Source: Nitrosomonas sp.
GTDB lineage: Bacteria; Pseudomonadota; Gammaproteobacteria; Burkholderiales; Nitrosomonadaceae
Reading direction: 5' to 3'
NCBI GenBank assembly: GCA_016708955.1
Contig: JADJES010000001.1
Coordinates: forward strand, 744,001-808,000
DNA: 64,000 nt
Shown here: in pieces, positions 26,834 to 35,978 of the stretch
Layout: each line of letters opens with the position of its first letter
Position numbering within the stretch: the first letter of the stretch is position 1
Notes under the pieces: generated by a model
What the model saw: only the letters and a program-made list of their open reading frames with translations
Told to the model about the DNA's origin: nothing
The model's database searches: none
Program-made: the position numbers and the translations under genes

Positions 26834-26986
26834 GATGACGGTAAGTTAAGGATTTTTATTGATATTTTAATATATGAAAATATTTTACTAGGACATTCTT
26901 AGTTGTACTCTAGTACAAATTGACTATTTTCATGTTAGACTCGGGCCTGTCTGTAAATGATACAAATGACTGGAGGTACTTCATAG

Positions 26987-28321
26987 ATGCTATATTCACC
27001 AATTAGCAGTAAACAAAGGATTCTAGCTCAAAAATCATCAAAACTAACAAAAAAAACAATTCGCTGGCTGGTGGCTTTATCCAGCATACCACTATTCGGT
27101 ATAGTCACTGCGTTTGGAATTGCACCCAATACGCGCTCATTTGAAGAAATTCAAGTAGAAGAAATAATCCTTGATCTGTCTATTCCAGATGTTCTCTCCG
27201 AAACCCAAACCAACCACACTTTCTGGCGCCAAGAAAACATCCGGCGTGGAGATACCATCGCAGCGATTTTAAATCGTCTGGATGTTAGTAATCAGGACGC
27301 GACTGAATTTTTACAGGCAGCACGGGGAAGCCGTGCGATGCGTCAGTTGAAGCCAGGTAAAACCATCTATGCGCAGACTACGGCCGATGGCGAGTTATTG
27401 ACGCTACGTTATTTCTTTGGCAACGAAGAGCTGTTTTTGATGGAAAAAACAGATGATGTATTCAAAATGACTGAGCAGTCGATTGAGCTGGATACTCAGA
27501 TTCATATGAAATCCGGGGTAATTAACCGTTCTCTGTTTGCTGCGACTGATAACGCGGGCATACCCAACAATATTGCCATGCAGCTGACTGAAATATTTGC
27601 ATCGGAAATCGATTTTTATCGGGATTTGCGACAGGGTGATCGTTTTACAGTCGTTTATGAAACATTTTCGAATGATAATGGTAAGCGCGCTAAAACAGGC
27701 CGTGTTTTAGCAGTTGAGTTCATCAATAAGGGAAAATCCCATCAAGCAATTTACTTCAAATCATCTAACGGTGCCGATGGCTATTACACGCCTGAAGGAG
27801 AAAGCTTGCGCAAGGCATTTTTGCTTTCGCCACTCGCTTTCTCGCGTATCAGCTCAGGTTTCACGAATGCACGTTTTCATCCAATCCTTAAGGAATGGCG
27901 AGCACATAGGGGCATTGATTACGCCGCACCTACCGGAACGCCTGTAAGAGCAACGGCAAATGGGATCATTTCATTCTCCGGCTCACAAAAAGGGTACGGC
28001 AATTTGGTTGTTCTCAAACATAATGGTAAGTACGAATCAGCATATGGCCATTTGTCCCGCTTTGCGAGCGGAATGGGCAAGGGCAAACGGGTTAGCCAGG
28101 GAGATGTCATTGGTTATGTTGGTTCGACCGGTATGGCAACTGGCCCTCATTTGCATTATGAATTGCGTGTTGACGGTGTGCAGCGTGATCCGACGAAAGT
28201 TGTTTTGCCAACTGCTCCACCGATTGCGAAGCGTGATTTAAATACTTTCCAGAAGGAAACTCACTCGTTGGTCGCGCGTTTAAATATCATGCGTAATATC
28301 CAACTCGCATCGCTAGAATAA
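26987..28321 (+). CDS. M23-family murein endopeptidase (MepM-like)
   Basis: 444 residues. An N-terminal membrane anchor/signal (about residues 27-46, IRWLVALSSIPLFGIVTAF), a LysM-like/OapA-like region (RRGDTIAAILNRLDVSNQDA) and a C-terminal lysostaphin-type peptidase with the zinc motifs HRGIDYAAPTGTPV (HxxxD) and GPHLHYELRVDG (HxH). These enzymes cut peptidoglycan cross-links for cell growth. The start at 26987 is preceded by GGAGG (26972-26976). It is followed by anmK, consistent with a cell-wall turnover pair. Confidence 0.9.
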   Translation: MLYSPISSKQRILAQKSSKLTKKTIRWLVALSSIPLFGIVTAFGIAPNTRSFEEIQVEEIILDLSIPDVLSETQTNHTFWRQENIRRGDTIAAILNRLDVSNQDATEFLQAARGSRAMRQLKPGKTIYAQTTADGELLTLRYFFGNEELFLMEKTDDVFKMTEQSIELDTQIHMKSGVINRSLFAATDNAGIPNNIAMQLTEIFASEIDFYRDLRQGDRFTVVYETFSNDNGKRAKTGRVLAVEFINKGKSHQAIYFKSSNGADGYYTPEGESLRKAFLLSPLAFSRISSGFTNARFHPILKEWRAHRGIDYAAPTGTPVRATANGIISFSGSQKGYGNLVVLKHNGKYESAYGHLSRFASGMGKGKRVSQGDVIGYVGSTGMATGPHLHYELRVDGVQRDPTKVVLPTAPPIAKRDLNTFQKETHSLVARLNIMRNIQLASLE

Positions 28322-28449
28322 TAGCGTAACCGTGTAATTTGGTGGTTTTTTCTAGTAGAGAACCACCAAGTGCATGATGGCAATCAGTATTGAAACCTTT
28401 TCCAAGGCACTGAAGGATAATTGAAATCGGTTCGCTCTATATAGGCATC

Positions 28450-29523
28450 ATGTCGGGAACAAGTTTGGATGGAGTTGATGCCGTTCTGGTTGATTTCGGT
28501 AGTGCCGAACCTGTTGTACTGAAAACTTTCTTTTGTTCCTATCATGAACAATTGCGTGAGCAATTGTTATCATTACATCAACCCGGTCATGATGAACTCA
28601 ATCGTGCCGCAATTCTTAGTAACCAGTTATCCTATCTGTATGCACAAGCTACTGCAGGCTTGTTGGAAAACGCTGGTATCGCACCCAAGCAGATTATCGC
28701 AATCGGATGTCACGGCCAGACGGTTAGACACTGCCCTGAAGTGGAAAAGAATTATACGATTCAGCTTGTCAATGCGGCATTATTGGCTGAATTGACTCGG
28801 ATAGCAGTAGTCGCAGATTTCAGAAGTCGCGATATCGCTGCGGGCGGCCAAGGGGCTCCTTTGGTTCCGGCTTTTCATGAAGCAGTTTTCAAGCATTCAG
28901 AGAGTCATCGCGTTATCGTCAATATCGGTGGTATCGCCAATATAACCATCCTTGATCCCTGTCATCCAATCATTGGCTTCGATTGCGGCCCAGGAAACCT
29001 CCTAATGGACGCCTGGTGTTTGCGTCATACTGGAAAAGCGTATGATAGCAAAGGACAATGGGCAGCCACAGGGCGGATTATTCCTGCTTTGCTGCAAGCA
29101 TTTCTGTCGGATGATTTTTTCTTGCGTCGGCCTCCAAAAAGCACAGGAAGGGATTTGTTTAATGTTCAGTGGCTGGAGAAAAAATTACTAGGGAATGAAA
29201 CGCCGGAAGATGTGCAAGCCACATTGCTGCAATTAACAGCCCTAACAATTGCCAGATCGATACTTGAGTATTGCTCGACTGCTGAAGAAGTTTATATATG
29301 TGGTGGCGGCTCACATAATACTTTACTGCTGGACCGGTTGATTGATGTCATTCCAGGAAAGGCAGTGGCGCTTACCGATCAATTGGGTGTAGAGGCAGAT
29401 TGGGTAGAAGCCTTTGCATTTGCATGGCTGGCACAGCAAACGCTATCGGGTAAAAATGGGAATCTGCCCGCTGTAACCGGCGCGAAAGGAGGCAGGATTC
29501 TGGGAGCGATTTATCCTGCTTGA
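28450..29523 (+). CDS. anmK: Anhydro-N-acetylmuramic acid kinase, 5' end uncertain
   Basis: The body is full AnmK: MSGTSLDGVDAVLVDF, GCHGQTVRHCP, FRSRDIAAGGQGAPLVPAFH, GFDCGPGNLLMDAW and the C-terminal EVYICGGGSHN. It phosphorylates and opens anhydroMurNAc in wall recycling. The first ATG (28450) falls inside the conserved YIGIMSGTS strand, so the true start should be upstream. The codons before it do read LYIGI, but the only well-placed start, TTG 28421 after AAGGA, is out of frame by one missing base. This suggests a single-base deletion in the assembly, or an unusual start such as ATT at 28420. Confidence 0.88.
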   Translation: MSGTSLDGVDAVLVDFGSAEPVVLKTFFCSYHEQLREQLLSLHQPGHDELNRAAILSNQLSYLYAQATAGLLENAGIAPKQIIAIGCHGQTVRHCPEVEKNYTIQLVNAALLAELTRIAVVADFRSRDIAAGGQGAPLVPAFHEAVFKHSESHRVIVNIGGIANITILDPCHPIIGFDCGPGNLLMDAWCLRHTGKAYDSKGQWAATGRIIPALLQAFLSDDFFLRRPPKSTGRDLFNVQWLEKKLLGNETPEDVQATLLQLTALTIARSILEYCSTAEEVYICGGGSHNTLLLDRLIDVIPGKAVALTDQLGVEADWVEAFAFAWLAQQTLSGKNGNLPAVTGAKGGRILGAIYPA

Positions 29524-29546
29524 AATTGTCCGTATTAATGCAGCGC

Positions 29547-29891
29547 TTATACGGAGAACGATGATCCGCAGCCGCAAGTGCTGGCAGCGCCGGGATTCTT
29601 GATGATAAATTGAGCACCTTGTAGATTCTCTTGATAATCAATTTCGGCACCGATCAGATACTGGAAACTCATTGGATCAACCAGCAGTTTTACACCGTTT
29701 TTTTCCATAATGGTGTCATCTTCATTGATCAGTTCATCAAAAGTAAAACCATATTGAAAACCAGAACAGCCGCCGCCACTGATAAAAACTCTGAGATTAA
29801 GGTTATTGTTTCCCTCTTCTTCAATGAGTTGTTTAACTTTAAAAGCGGCATTTTCAGTAAACAGGAGAGGTGTGTTAGTTTCAGTGTTCAT
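29547..29891 (-). CDS. erpA: Iron-sulfur cluster insertion protein ErpA
   Basis: 114 residues from ATG 29891 (preceded by AGGAA); an in-frame ATG at 29909 is less likely. An A-type Fe-S carrier with the three ligand cysteines: SGGGCSGFQYGF and the C-terminal STCGCGSSF. It hands Fe-S clusters to apo-targets. Length equals that of E. coli ErpA. It is convergent with anmK and downstream of bactofilin. Confidence 0.94.
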   Translation of the reverse strand: MNTETNTPLLFTENAAFKVKQLIEEEGNNNLNLRVFISGGGCSGFQYGFTFDELINEDDTIMEKNGVKLLVDPMSFQYLIGAEIDYQENLQGAQFIIKNPGAASTCGCGSSFSV

Positions 29892-29969
29892 AGTTGTTCC
29901 TACAGTCATAGTTTCATAGTTGTTCTTATTTACAGGTTTTTAGAATGCCGAATAGCGTCACATATTTTA

Positions 29970-30431
29970 TTATACCGCATCATTTTTAGTGGAGGCGGGT
30001 TGCTTTTCTGCTGCGGATGGTAATAATGTTATCATTTTCTCGGCCTGTTGCGCATTCTCGGCGTTCGGTTTGTTTTGGTGGATCATTTTTCCTTCAACGC
30101 AGGCACCTAGTTTGATTTCTAAAGCACCGTACTGAACATCACCATATACCTTCGCTTTTTCTTGTAATTCCAGATACTCTTGTGCCTGAATAGGGCCGGT
30201 TACTGTGCCATTAATTACGACATTGGCGACTTTTATTTTACCTTTTATGCTCCCTTCGGTACTGAGTACCAGTGTGCTGTGTTCATCATCGGCTGCCATG
30301 ACATTACCGGAAATATGCCCATCAATTCGCAGACCGCCTGTGAAATTAATATCTCCTGTGATATGCGTGTTTGCGCCGATCAAGGTATCGATATGGGGGT
30401 GAAGCGGTTTTTTCTTTTTTCTACCGAACAT
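29970..30431 (-). CDS. Bactofilin, polymer-forming cytoskeletal protein
   Basis: 153 residues. The central domain (~residues 13-115) has the repeating short beta-strand pattern of bactofilins: TLIGANTHITGDINFTGGLR, IDGHISGNVMA, GSIKGKIKVANVVINGTVTG, VYGDVQYGALEIKLGACVEG. It self-assembles into filaments that guide wall synthesis. It starts 12 bp after the upstream gene and is probably translated with it. Confidence 0.92.
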   Translation of the reverse strand: MFGRKKKKPLHPHIDTLIGANTHITGDINFTGGLRIDGHISGNVMAADDEHSTLVLSTEGSIKGKIKVANVVINGTVTGPIQAQEYLELQEKAKVYGDVQYGALEIKLGACVEGKMIHQNKPNAENAQQAEKMITLLPSAAEKQPASTKNDAV

Positions 30432-30443
30432 GTTTCTTCTCCT

Positions 30444-31178
30444 TCACAATGCCGGTTGCACAGTTTCGGTTAATATGACCTTGCTGTCATCATTTTTATA
30501 AATTTGCACTTGTAAGTTTTCTACAATGGTATCAGGTGGTACCTTGAAGCTTTCTTCCAATCTATGAAAAAACTTGAAATTGATAGGAAAATCTTGCGTT
30601 CCATTTTTGTTGGTAAGCGGTATGATCCTACTCCGGTTATTTTGTAACAGCTTAACCTGAAATCTTAGGCTTCCTTTGAAATCATTTGGTCTTTCTCCAC
30701 CCTGGATGAGCGTTAGCGCATAGCGATATTTACCAGGGGTTTGTGTTTCTTTTAAACTGAATTGATAGATTGAAAGGTCATTCTTTGTAGTGTTGGTTGT
30801 GAGATGCTGGAAAAATTCCTGTTTCTCCTTCAAATGGGCATTCTCGTTAGCAAGCGATTTTACTTGTTCAGCTAGATTCTCATTGGCAGTGTTGCTGATT
30901 TGTAATTGCTGTATCAAATCACCAATCTGGTTGCATAATTTTTGTTTTTTTGTTTGTCTGCACGTTCCCGGATCATAGGAATACGCCAATTTTTCTTGCC
31001 CCATATCATCTTGTGCACTCACTGATTGCCTGCCAGCTTCGTACATACCCCATGACAGCAGAGTTAATAATGAACAGCAAATAATAGTTGCTGTGAGGAG
31101 AAATTGCCATGACAGATGCGGGCGCACGACAACGCGAGGAGAAAGAATCTTGGGTTTTTTCTGGAAAAACTTGTACAC
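30444..31178 (-). CDS. DUF6776-type membrane protein with coiled coil
   Basis: 244 residues: a cytoplasmic basic N-terminus, one membrane segment (about residues 25-47, FLLTATIICCSLLTLLSWGM), a coiled coil (~80-120, QIGDLIQQLQISNTANENLA), then a beta-rich periplasmic domain. The placement directly before bactofilin and after argC is a conserved betaproteobacterial arrangement, and the family name DUF6776 is my recognition of that position and shape. A role with bactofilin in the envelope is an inference. Confidence 0.75.
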   Translation of the reverse strand: MYKFFQKKPKILSPRVVVRPHLSWQFLLTATIICCSLLTLLSWGMYEAGRQSVSAQDDMGQEKLAYSYDPGTCRQTKKQKLCNQIGDLIQQLQISNTANENLAEQVKSLANENAHLKEKQEFFQHLTTNTTKNDLSIYQFSLKETQTPGKYRYALTLIQGGERPNDFKGSLRFQVKLLQNNRSRIIPLTNKNGTQDFPINFKFFHRLEESFKVPPDTIVENLQVQIYKNDDSKVILTETVQPAL

Positions 31179-31297
31179 CTGTGGCGCTCTATAAAAGGAT
31201 ATTCAAATTATCTGCACATGATCATAACAAGGTTGCCGGTATTGATGAACATCCTTTTGCTCTAATCAAATTCTGATTCATCCGAAATAATAACACC

Positions 31298-32326
31298 TTA
31301 TGGTAAGAGTGGAACCTGGTTAATGCCGAGTGTTTCAGGTAGGCCGAACATAATATTCATGTTTTGTATTGCTTGTCCTGCCGCGCCTTTTACCAGATTG
31401 TCAGTTACTGATAGTACCACGACCGTGTCGCTGTTTTGCGGTTGATGAACGGCGATACGGCAAATATTCGAACCACGCACCGAGCGGGTTTCCGGATGTT
31501 TTCCTGCGGGTAACACATCAACAAAAGCTTCATTCTGATAGCGTTTTTCATAAAGTGCCTGTAAATCTATTTGACTGGTTAATTTGGCGTAAAGTGTCGC
31601 GTGAATGCCGCGTATCATTGGCACCAGATGCGGGACAAATGTTAGGCCGACCGGCCGCTTGGCTACATTGGCAAGGCCCTGTCTGATTTCCGGGAGATGC
31701 CGGTGTCCTGGAACGCCATAGGCCTTGAAATTGTCGGATGCTTCAGCATGTAGCGTATGCACTTCGGCTTTCCGGCCTGCGCCGGACACGCCCGATTTGA
31801 CATCGGCAATGAGGTAATCCATATCAATGACTCCCGCTTCTATCAGCGGCAAAAAGCCAAGTTGTACCGCCGTTGGATAGCAGCCAGGATTGGCAATCAG
31901 ACGCGCATTTTTGACTTGTTCGCGATTAATTTCCGGTAGCCCGTAGACAGCCTCAGCGACCAAGTCGGGGCAGGCATGTTGCATGCCGTACCACTTTTCC
32001 CATTCGGTCACATTCTTGATGCGAAAATCAGCGGCCAGGTCGATGATCTTAACGCCAGCTTTAAGCAGGGATTCGGCTTGCTGCATTGCGATACCATTCG
32101 GAGTGGCGAAGAATACCAAATCACACTTGTTGAGTTTGGCATCAGCCGGATCGCTGAATTTGAGATCGATATGTCCTCTCAAATTAGTAAATAATTCAGC
32201 CACACTCATGCCAGCTTCACTACGTGAAGTAATTGCCTTGATTTTGACTTTTGGGTGTTGTGTCAGTAAACGCAGTAATTCCACGCCTGTGTAGCCTGTT
32301 CCACCAACAATGCCTACATTTATCAT
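31298..32326 (-). CDS. argC: N-acetyl-gamma-glutamyl-phosphate reductase
   Basis: 342 residues. The NADP-binding VGIVGGTGYTGVELLRLL at the N-terminus, the catalytic cysteine in ANPGCYPTAVQLGF, the SGVSGAGRKAEVHTLHAE loop and FVPHLVPMIRGIHAT identify ArgC, the third step of arginine synthesis. Full length. It follows rpsI after a strong terminator, so it likely has its own promoter in 32327-32382. Confidence 0.96.
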   Translation of the reverse strand: MINVGIVGGTGYTGVELLRLLTQHPKVKIKAITSRSEAGMSVAELFTNLRGHIDLKFSDPADAKLNKCDLVFFATPNGIAMQQAESLLKAGVKIIDLAADFRIKNVTEWEKWYGMQHACPDLVAEAVYGLPEINREQVKNARLIANPGCYPTAVQLGFLPLIEAGVIDMDYLIADVKSGVSGAGRKAEVHTLHAEASDNFKAYGVPGHRHLPEIRQGLANVAKRPVGLTFVPHLVPMIRGIHATLYAKLTSQIDLQALYEKRYQNEAFVDVLPAGKHPETRSVRGSNICRIAVHQPQNSDTVVVLSVTDNLVKGAAGQAIQNMNIMFGLPETLGINQVPLLP

Positions 32327-32382
32327 TGTGACTCCTGTTGTCCTTTTCTGAAAGTGTATGCCTATTTCCGAGTTTTAAAATA

Positions 32383-32412
32383 AAAAAGCCGCCTGACAAG
32401 AGGCGGCTTTTT
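32383..32412 (-). terminator. Strong terminator after rpsI
   Basis: AAAAAGCCGCCT and AGGCGGCTTTTT form a 12-bp stem with a 6-nt loop; the A/T arms make it bidirectional. It lies 22 bp after the rpsI stop codon. Confidence 0.9.
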
Positions 32413-32434
32413 ATATTCAAACAAGAATAATGAA

Positions 32435-32827
32435 TTATCGTTTGGAGAATTGCTTGCGTCGCCGCGCTTTACGCAAGCCAACTTTTTTCCTTTCAACTTC
32501 CCGTGCATCACGGGTAACCAAACCAGCTTTGCTTAATACAGGCTTCAGTGTCGCATCATAATCAATCAATGCGCGTGTGATACCATGACGTACAGCACCT
32601 GCCTGGCCTGATTCACCACCGCCATGAATGTTTACCATGATATCAAATGAGGTGGTGTTATTCGTTAACTCAAGTGGCTGTCTTACAATCATGCGACCGG
32701 TTTTGCGTGAAAAGAAATCATCAATTGGTTTGTTATTAATGATTATTTCACCTTTACCGGGCTTGATAAAAACACGTGCGACAGCACTTTTGCGCCGGCC
32801 GGTTCCATAATTATATTGAGTGGTCAT
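32435..32827 (-). CDS. rpsI: 30S ribosomal protein S9
   Basis: 130 residues. The start YGTGRRKSAVARVFIKPG, the GGGESGQAGAVRHGITRAL motif and the C-terminal RKARRRKQFSKR, whose last Lys-Arg reaches the P-site tRNA, are all as in S9. It follows rplM by 3 bp in the universal rplM-rpsI operon. Confidence 0.98.
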   Translation of the reverse strand: MTTQYNYGTGRRKSAVARVFIKPGKGEIIINNKPIDDFFSRKTGRMIVRQPLELTNNTTSFDIMVNIHGGGESGQAGAVRHGITRALIDYDATLKPVLSKAGLVTRDAREVERKKVGLRKARRRKQFSKR

Positions 32828-32830
32828 AAA

Positions 32831-33265
32831 TTAGGCTCTAACTTCAAGTGGTTTAGGTTGTTGAGCAGCATGTGGATGTTCGTCACCCGCATATACTTTA
32901 AGTTTCTTTAACATTGCGTATCCCAGGGGTCCTTTAGGCAACATGCCTTTAACCGCTTTTTCAAGTGGACGGCCTGGAAAGCGCGCATGCATTTTCCTAA
33001 AGTTAGTTTCATATATCCCACCTGGATAACCGGTGTGACGATAATAGATCTTATCGTCCAATTTATTGCCGGTCACACGCAATTTATCGACATTGACAAC
33101 GACGATATAATCACCAGTATCAACATGCGGTGTAAAGATGGGTTTGTGTTTGCCACGTAAACGATGGGCAATTAACGAAGCAAGCCGACCAAGTACTTTA
33201 TCGGTCGCGTCAATGACAAACCAGTCATGACTTACTTCGTGTGGTTTGGCTGAAAATGTTTTCAC
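32831..33265 (-). CDS. rplM: 50S ribosomal protein L13
   Basis: 144 residues. VIDATDKVLGRLASLIAHRL, HTGYPGGIYETNFRKM and FPGRPLEKAVKGMLPKGPLG are classic L13 signatures. First gene of the rplM-rpsI operon, divergent from glnS; the region 33266-33508 must carry both promoters and possibly a leader that L13 itself controls. Confidence 0.98.
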   Translation of the reverse strand: MKTFSAKPHEVSHDWFVIDATDKVLGRLASLIAHRLRGKHKPIFTPHVDTGDYIVVVNVDKLRVTGNKLDDKIYYRHTGYPGGIYETNFRKMHARFPGRPLEKAVKGMLPKGPLGYAMLKKLKVYAGDEHPHAAQQPKPLEVRA

Positions 33266-33556
33266 GAAAACCTGTCCTGCTTATATCAAAAAGAGCCGGG
33301 AATTCTATGTCAGACACGGGTAAAAGTCAAATTTAGAACGAGTTATTTTATGCTGGGCTAAAGATGGGCTCCAAACTCAAGCGTGCGGAGCGAGTAGTCT
33401 ATTCAAGGGTGGTGGCTTTTACGTTAATCATCGCTATAATCTGCCGGAAGACACTCTGATGCTATCAGAGCAATCAGTACGAGAGAACTTCTGAAAATTA
33501 AACACCATGTGTGGTACTTTACAGTAACATATCAATTACATGCCGAGAGACGCGCT

Positions 33557-35269
33557 TTGAAAGAGAAATCCGAAACTAATTTACCCGTTGAGTCAGCGCC
33601 ATCCAATTTTATTCGTAACATTATTGATGAAGATAATCGCGCGGGTAAATGGAATGGGCGCGTAGAAACCCGCTTTCCGCCCGAACCCAATGGTTACTTG
33701 CACATTGGTCACGCTAAGAGTATCTGTCTTAATTTTGGCATTGCGCATGATTATGGCGGGGTGTGTCATTTACGTTTTGACGACACCAATCCGGAGAAAG
33801 AGGCACAAGAGTATGTCGACTCGATTTGTGACAGTGTCTCCTGGCTTGGTTTTGATTGGGGCAAGCATCTTTATTATTCCTCGGATTATTTTGATCGATT
33901 ATATGAATTTGCCGAATATCTGATCAATCAGGGAAAGGCCTATGTCGAGGGTCTTACGGCGGAGGAAATTCGCGAGATGCGTGGCACCTTGACCAGTCCC
34001 GGTGAAGATAGCCCTTACCGGGATCGTCCAATCGAAGAAAATCTGGATTTGTTTCGGCGCATGAAAGCTGGCGAATTTCCAGACGGAAAGTATGTGCTGA
34101 GAGCCAAGATCGACATGGCTTCGCCCAACATCAACATGCGCGATCCGGTGATTTACCGCATCCGCCACGTGCATCATCAGCGCACCGGCAATCAATGGTG
34201 CATTTATCCGATGTACGACTATACGCACTGCATTTCCGATGCATTGGAAAAAATTACGCACTCCTTGTGCACATTGGAATTCGAGGATCACCGGCCATTG
34301 TACGACTGGGTATTGGATCAATTGGCAGACAAAGTGCCGTGCCATCCGCAGCAGATCGAATTTGCCCGCCTCAATCTGACTTACACCGTCATGAGCAAAC
34401 GCAAATTAATTGAACTGGTGGAAAGCAAACTGGTGGATGGCTGGGATGATCCCCGGTTGAGCACGCTTGCCGGTGTGCGCCGCCGCGGTTTCACGCCGCG
34501 TTCCATCCGGCTGTTTGCCGACCGGATTGGCATCAGTAAAGCGGATTCCTGGATTGATATGAGCATATTGGAAGATTGCTTGCGTGAAGATCTGAATGAA
34601 TGCGCAGCGCGTCGCATTGCCATCCTGAAGCCGCTGAAACTGATCATCGACAACTATCCGGAAGATCAGCAAGAAGATTGCTTTGCGCCGAATCATCCGC
34701 AAAAACCGGAATGGGGAAAACGCACGATTCCTTTCTCCAAAACACTGTATATCGAACGTGATGATTTCATGGAAGTGCCGACTAAAGGTTATTTCCGCTT
34801 GTCTCCTGGTGCGGAGGTACGATTACGCTACGCTTTTATCGTCAAATGCGTGCAAGTGGATAAAAATGCGCAGGGTGAAATCGAGGCAATTCATTGTACC
34901 TACGACCCCGACACCAAGAGCGGAACTCCCGGATCGGAAAGCCGCAAAGTCAAAGGCAATATCCACTGGCTATCCGCCAAGCATGCGCAACCGGCGGAAA
35001 TACGCTTATACGACCGCTTGTTTACCGATCCCTATCCGGACAGCGGCGACAAGGATTACAAAACATCGCTCAATCCCGGCTCGAAGGAAATCATCACCGC
35101 GTATGTGGAACAATCGCTCTGTGATGCGCAGCCCGAGCAAAGTTTTCAGTTTGAACGCAACGGCTATTTCATCGCCGATCGCATTGATATGAAACCCGGT
35201 AAACCGGTATTTAACCGCGCCGTGAGCTTGCGCGATTCGTGGGTTAAAGCTGCAGTTACAAGAGTTTAA
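33557..35269 (+). CDS. glnS: Glutaminyl-tRNA synthetase
   Basis: A class I synthetase with NFIRNIIDEDNRAGKWNG at the N-terminus, HIGH motif PEPNGYLHIGHAKS, and the KMSKS variant VMSKRK. The C-terminal beta-barrels are complete. I prefer the TTG at 33557 (AAAGAGAAATCC follows; GAGAGA lies upstream) because family proteins begin close to the NFIR block; an in-frame ATG at 33509 would add 16 residues. About 570 residues from the TTG. Its presence shows a direct Gln-tRNA route. Confidence 0.94.
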   Translation: MKEKSETNLPVESAPSNFIRNIIDEDNRAGKWNGRVETRFPPEPNGYLHIGHAKSICLNFGIAHDYGGVCHLRFDDTNPEKEAQEYVDSICDSVSWLGFDWGKHLYYSSDYFDRLYEFAEYLINQGKAYVEGLTAEEIREMRGTLTSPGEDSPYRDRPIEENLDLFRRMKAGEFPDGKYVLRAKIDMASPNINMRDPVIYRIRHVHHQRTGNQWCIYPMYDYTHCISDALEKITHSLCTLEFEDHRPLYDWVLDQLADKVPCHPQQIEFARLNLTYTVMSKRKLIELVESKLVDGWDDPRLSTLAGVRRRGFTPRSIRLFADRIGISKADSWIDMSILEDCLREDLNECAARRIAILKPLKLIIDNYPEDQQEDCFAPNHPQKPEWGKRTIPFSKTLYIERDDFMEVPTKGYFRLSPGAEVRLRYAFIVKCVQVDKNAQGEIEAIHCTYDPDTKSGTPGSESRKVKGNIHWLSAKHAQPAEIRLYDRLFTDPYPDSGDKDYKTSLNPGSKEIITAYVEQSLCDAQPEQSFQFERNGYFIADRIDMKPGKPVFNRAVSLRDSWVKAAVTRV

Positions 35270-35313
35270 GACGGTAAGGCAGAGCCGTACAACCAGTATT
35301 AACGAGGGTCGCC

Positions 35314-35574
35314 ATGAAAAAACTGAAAAATGAAGCTGCTTTATTCAAAGAAGCCATGCTGGCCGGCGTGAAGTATGCGGAAGGGCGGGGCGTGGTTGAG
35401 TTTGAAGCGACTGATTCGGCAAGTGAAAAACTGCTCTACATTTATCGCTTGCTGGTACACGATAAAGTCATGCAGCCTTTACCGGAAGACCAAGTCGCCG
35501 AAAAAACCATGCGGCATAAACTGGCGATGTGGTATGCCAAACAACTGCCCAAGGATCATCCGTTGCTGAAGTGA
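35314..35574 (+). CDS. DUF5062-type small protein
   Basis: 86 residues, helical and charged, with SEKLLYIYRLLVHDKVMQPL and the end HKLAMWYAKQLPKDHPLL, which I recognise as the DUF5062 pattern. Function unknown. The start ATG at 35314 follows GAGGGTCGCC. It lies 44 bp after glnS and is likely co-transcribed. Confidence 0.7.
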   Translation: MKKLKNEAALFKEAMLAGVKYAEGRGVVEFEATDSASEKLLYIYRLLVHDKVMQPLPEDQVAEKTMRHKLAMWYAKQLPKDHPLLK

Positions 35575-35582
35575 CACGTAAT

Positions 35583-35622
35583 GTAGGGTGTCAATAAGCG
35601 AAGCGCATTGCACCGGCTGTTT
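35583..35622. repeat. 39-bp dispersed repeat, copy 1
   Basis: GTAGGGTGTCAATAAGCGAA followed by GCGCATTGCACCGGCTGTT. Copy 2 at 39187-39225 differs at one base. This intergenic repeat contains the inverted arms GGTG(T/C)CAAT...ATTGCACC. Confidence 0.8.
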
Positions 35623-35811
35623 TGCGAGTTGGAGGACTTATTGTTTATCCCTTCCATTTCATTTTATGGAACTTGATTCCATAAAAATCAGCACATCCCA
35701 AGATCTCTGTCACTGTAAATTTCAAGAGTTGCTGGACTCAGGCCGTGAATCAAAAATGACGCGGCAGGAATTCCACGTTTTTATTCTTAATTCACGACCT
35801 TAGTTTATTGA

Positions 35812-35877
35812 TTACTTCGGTGTTTCTTTCTTAGGTTTCTTCGCTTCTTTGTTTTTGCGTTGCTGTCCTTTTGCCAT
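35812..35877 (-). CDS. 21-residue basic small protein
   Basis: ATG at 35877 with a perfect AAGGAG Shine-Dalgarno 5-6 bases upstream opens a 21-codon frame ending in TAA at 35812. The peptide starts MAKGQQRKNKEAKKPKKE and has ten Lys/Arg residues and no hydrophobic core. Very similar short lysine-rich peptides with the same MAKGQQR-NKEAKKPKK pattern are, as I recall, found in other proteobacteria, which argues it is a real gene. It is easy to miss because of its size. Function is unknown; a nucleic-acid or ribosome-binding role is possible. Confidence 0.7.
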   Translation of the reverse strand: MAKGQQRKNKEAKKPKKETPK

Positions 35878-35978
35878 GATCGTCTCCTTGTGTAATGACA
35901 ACGACATCATAAACTGAATGGCAATGCTTGTGTTGCCGGTGCATTTTATCGTGAAATGTGTATTTTTTAGCTGCGTTG

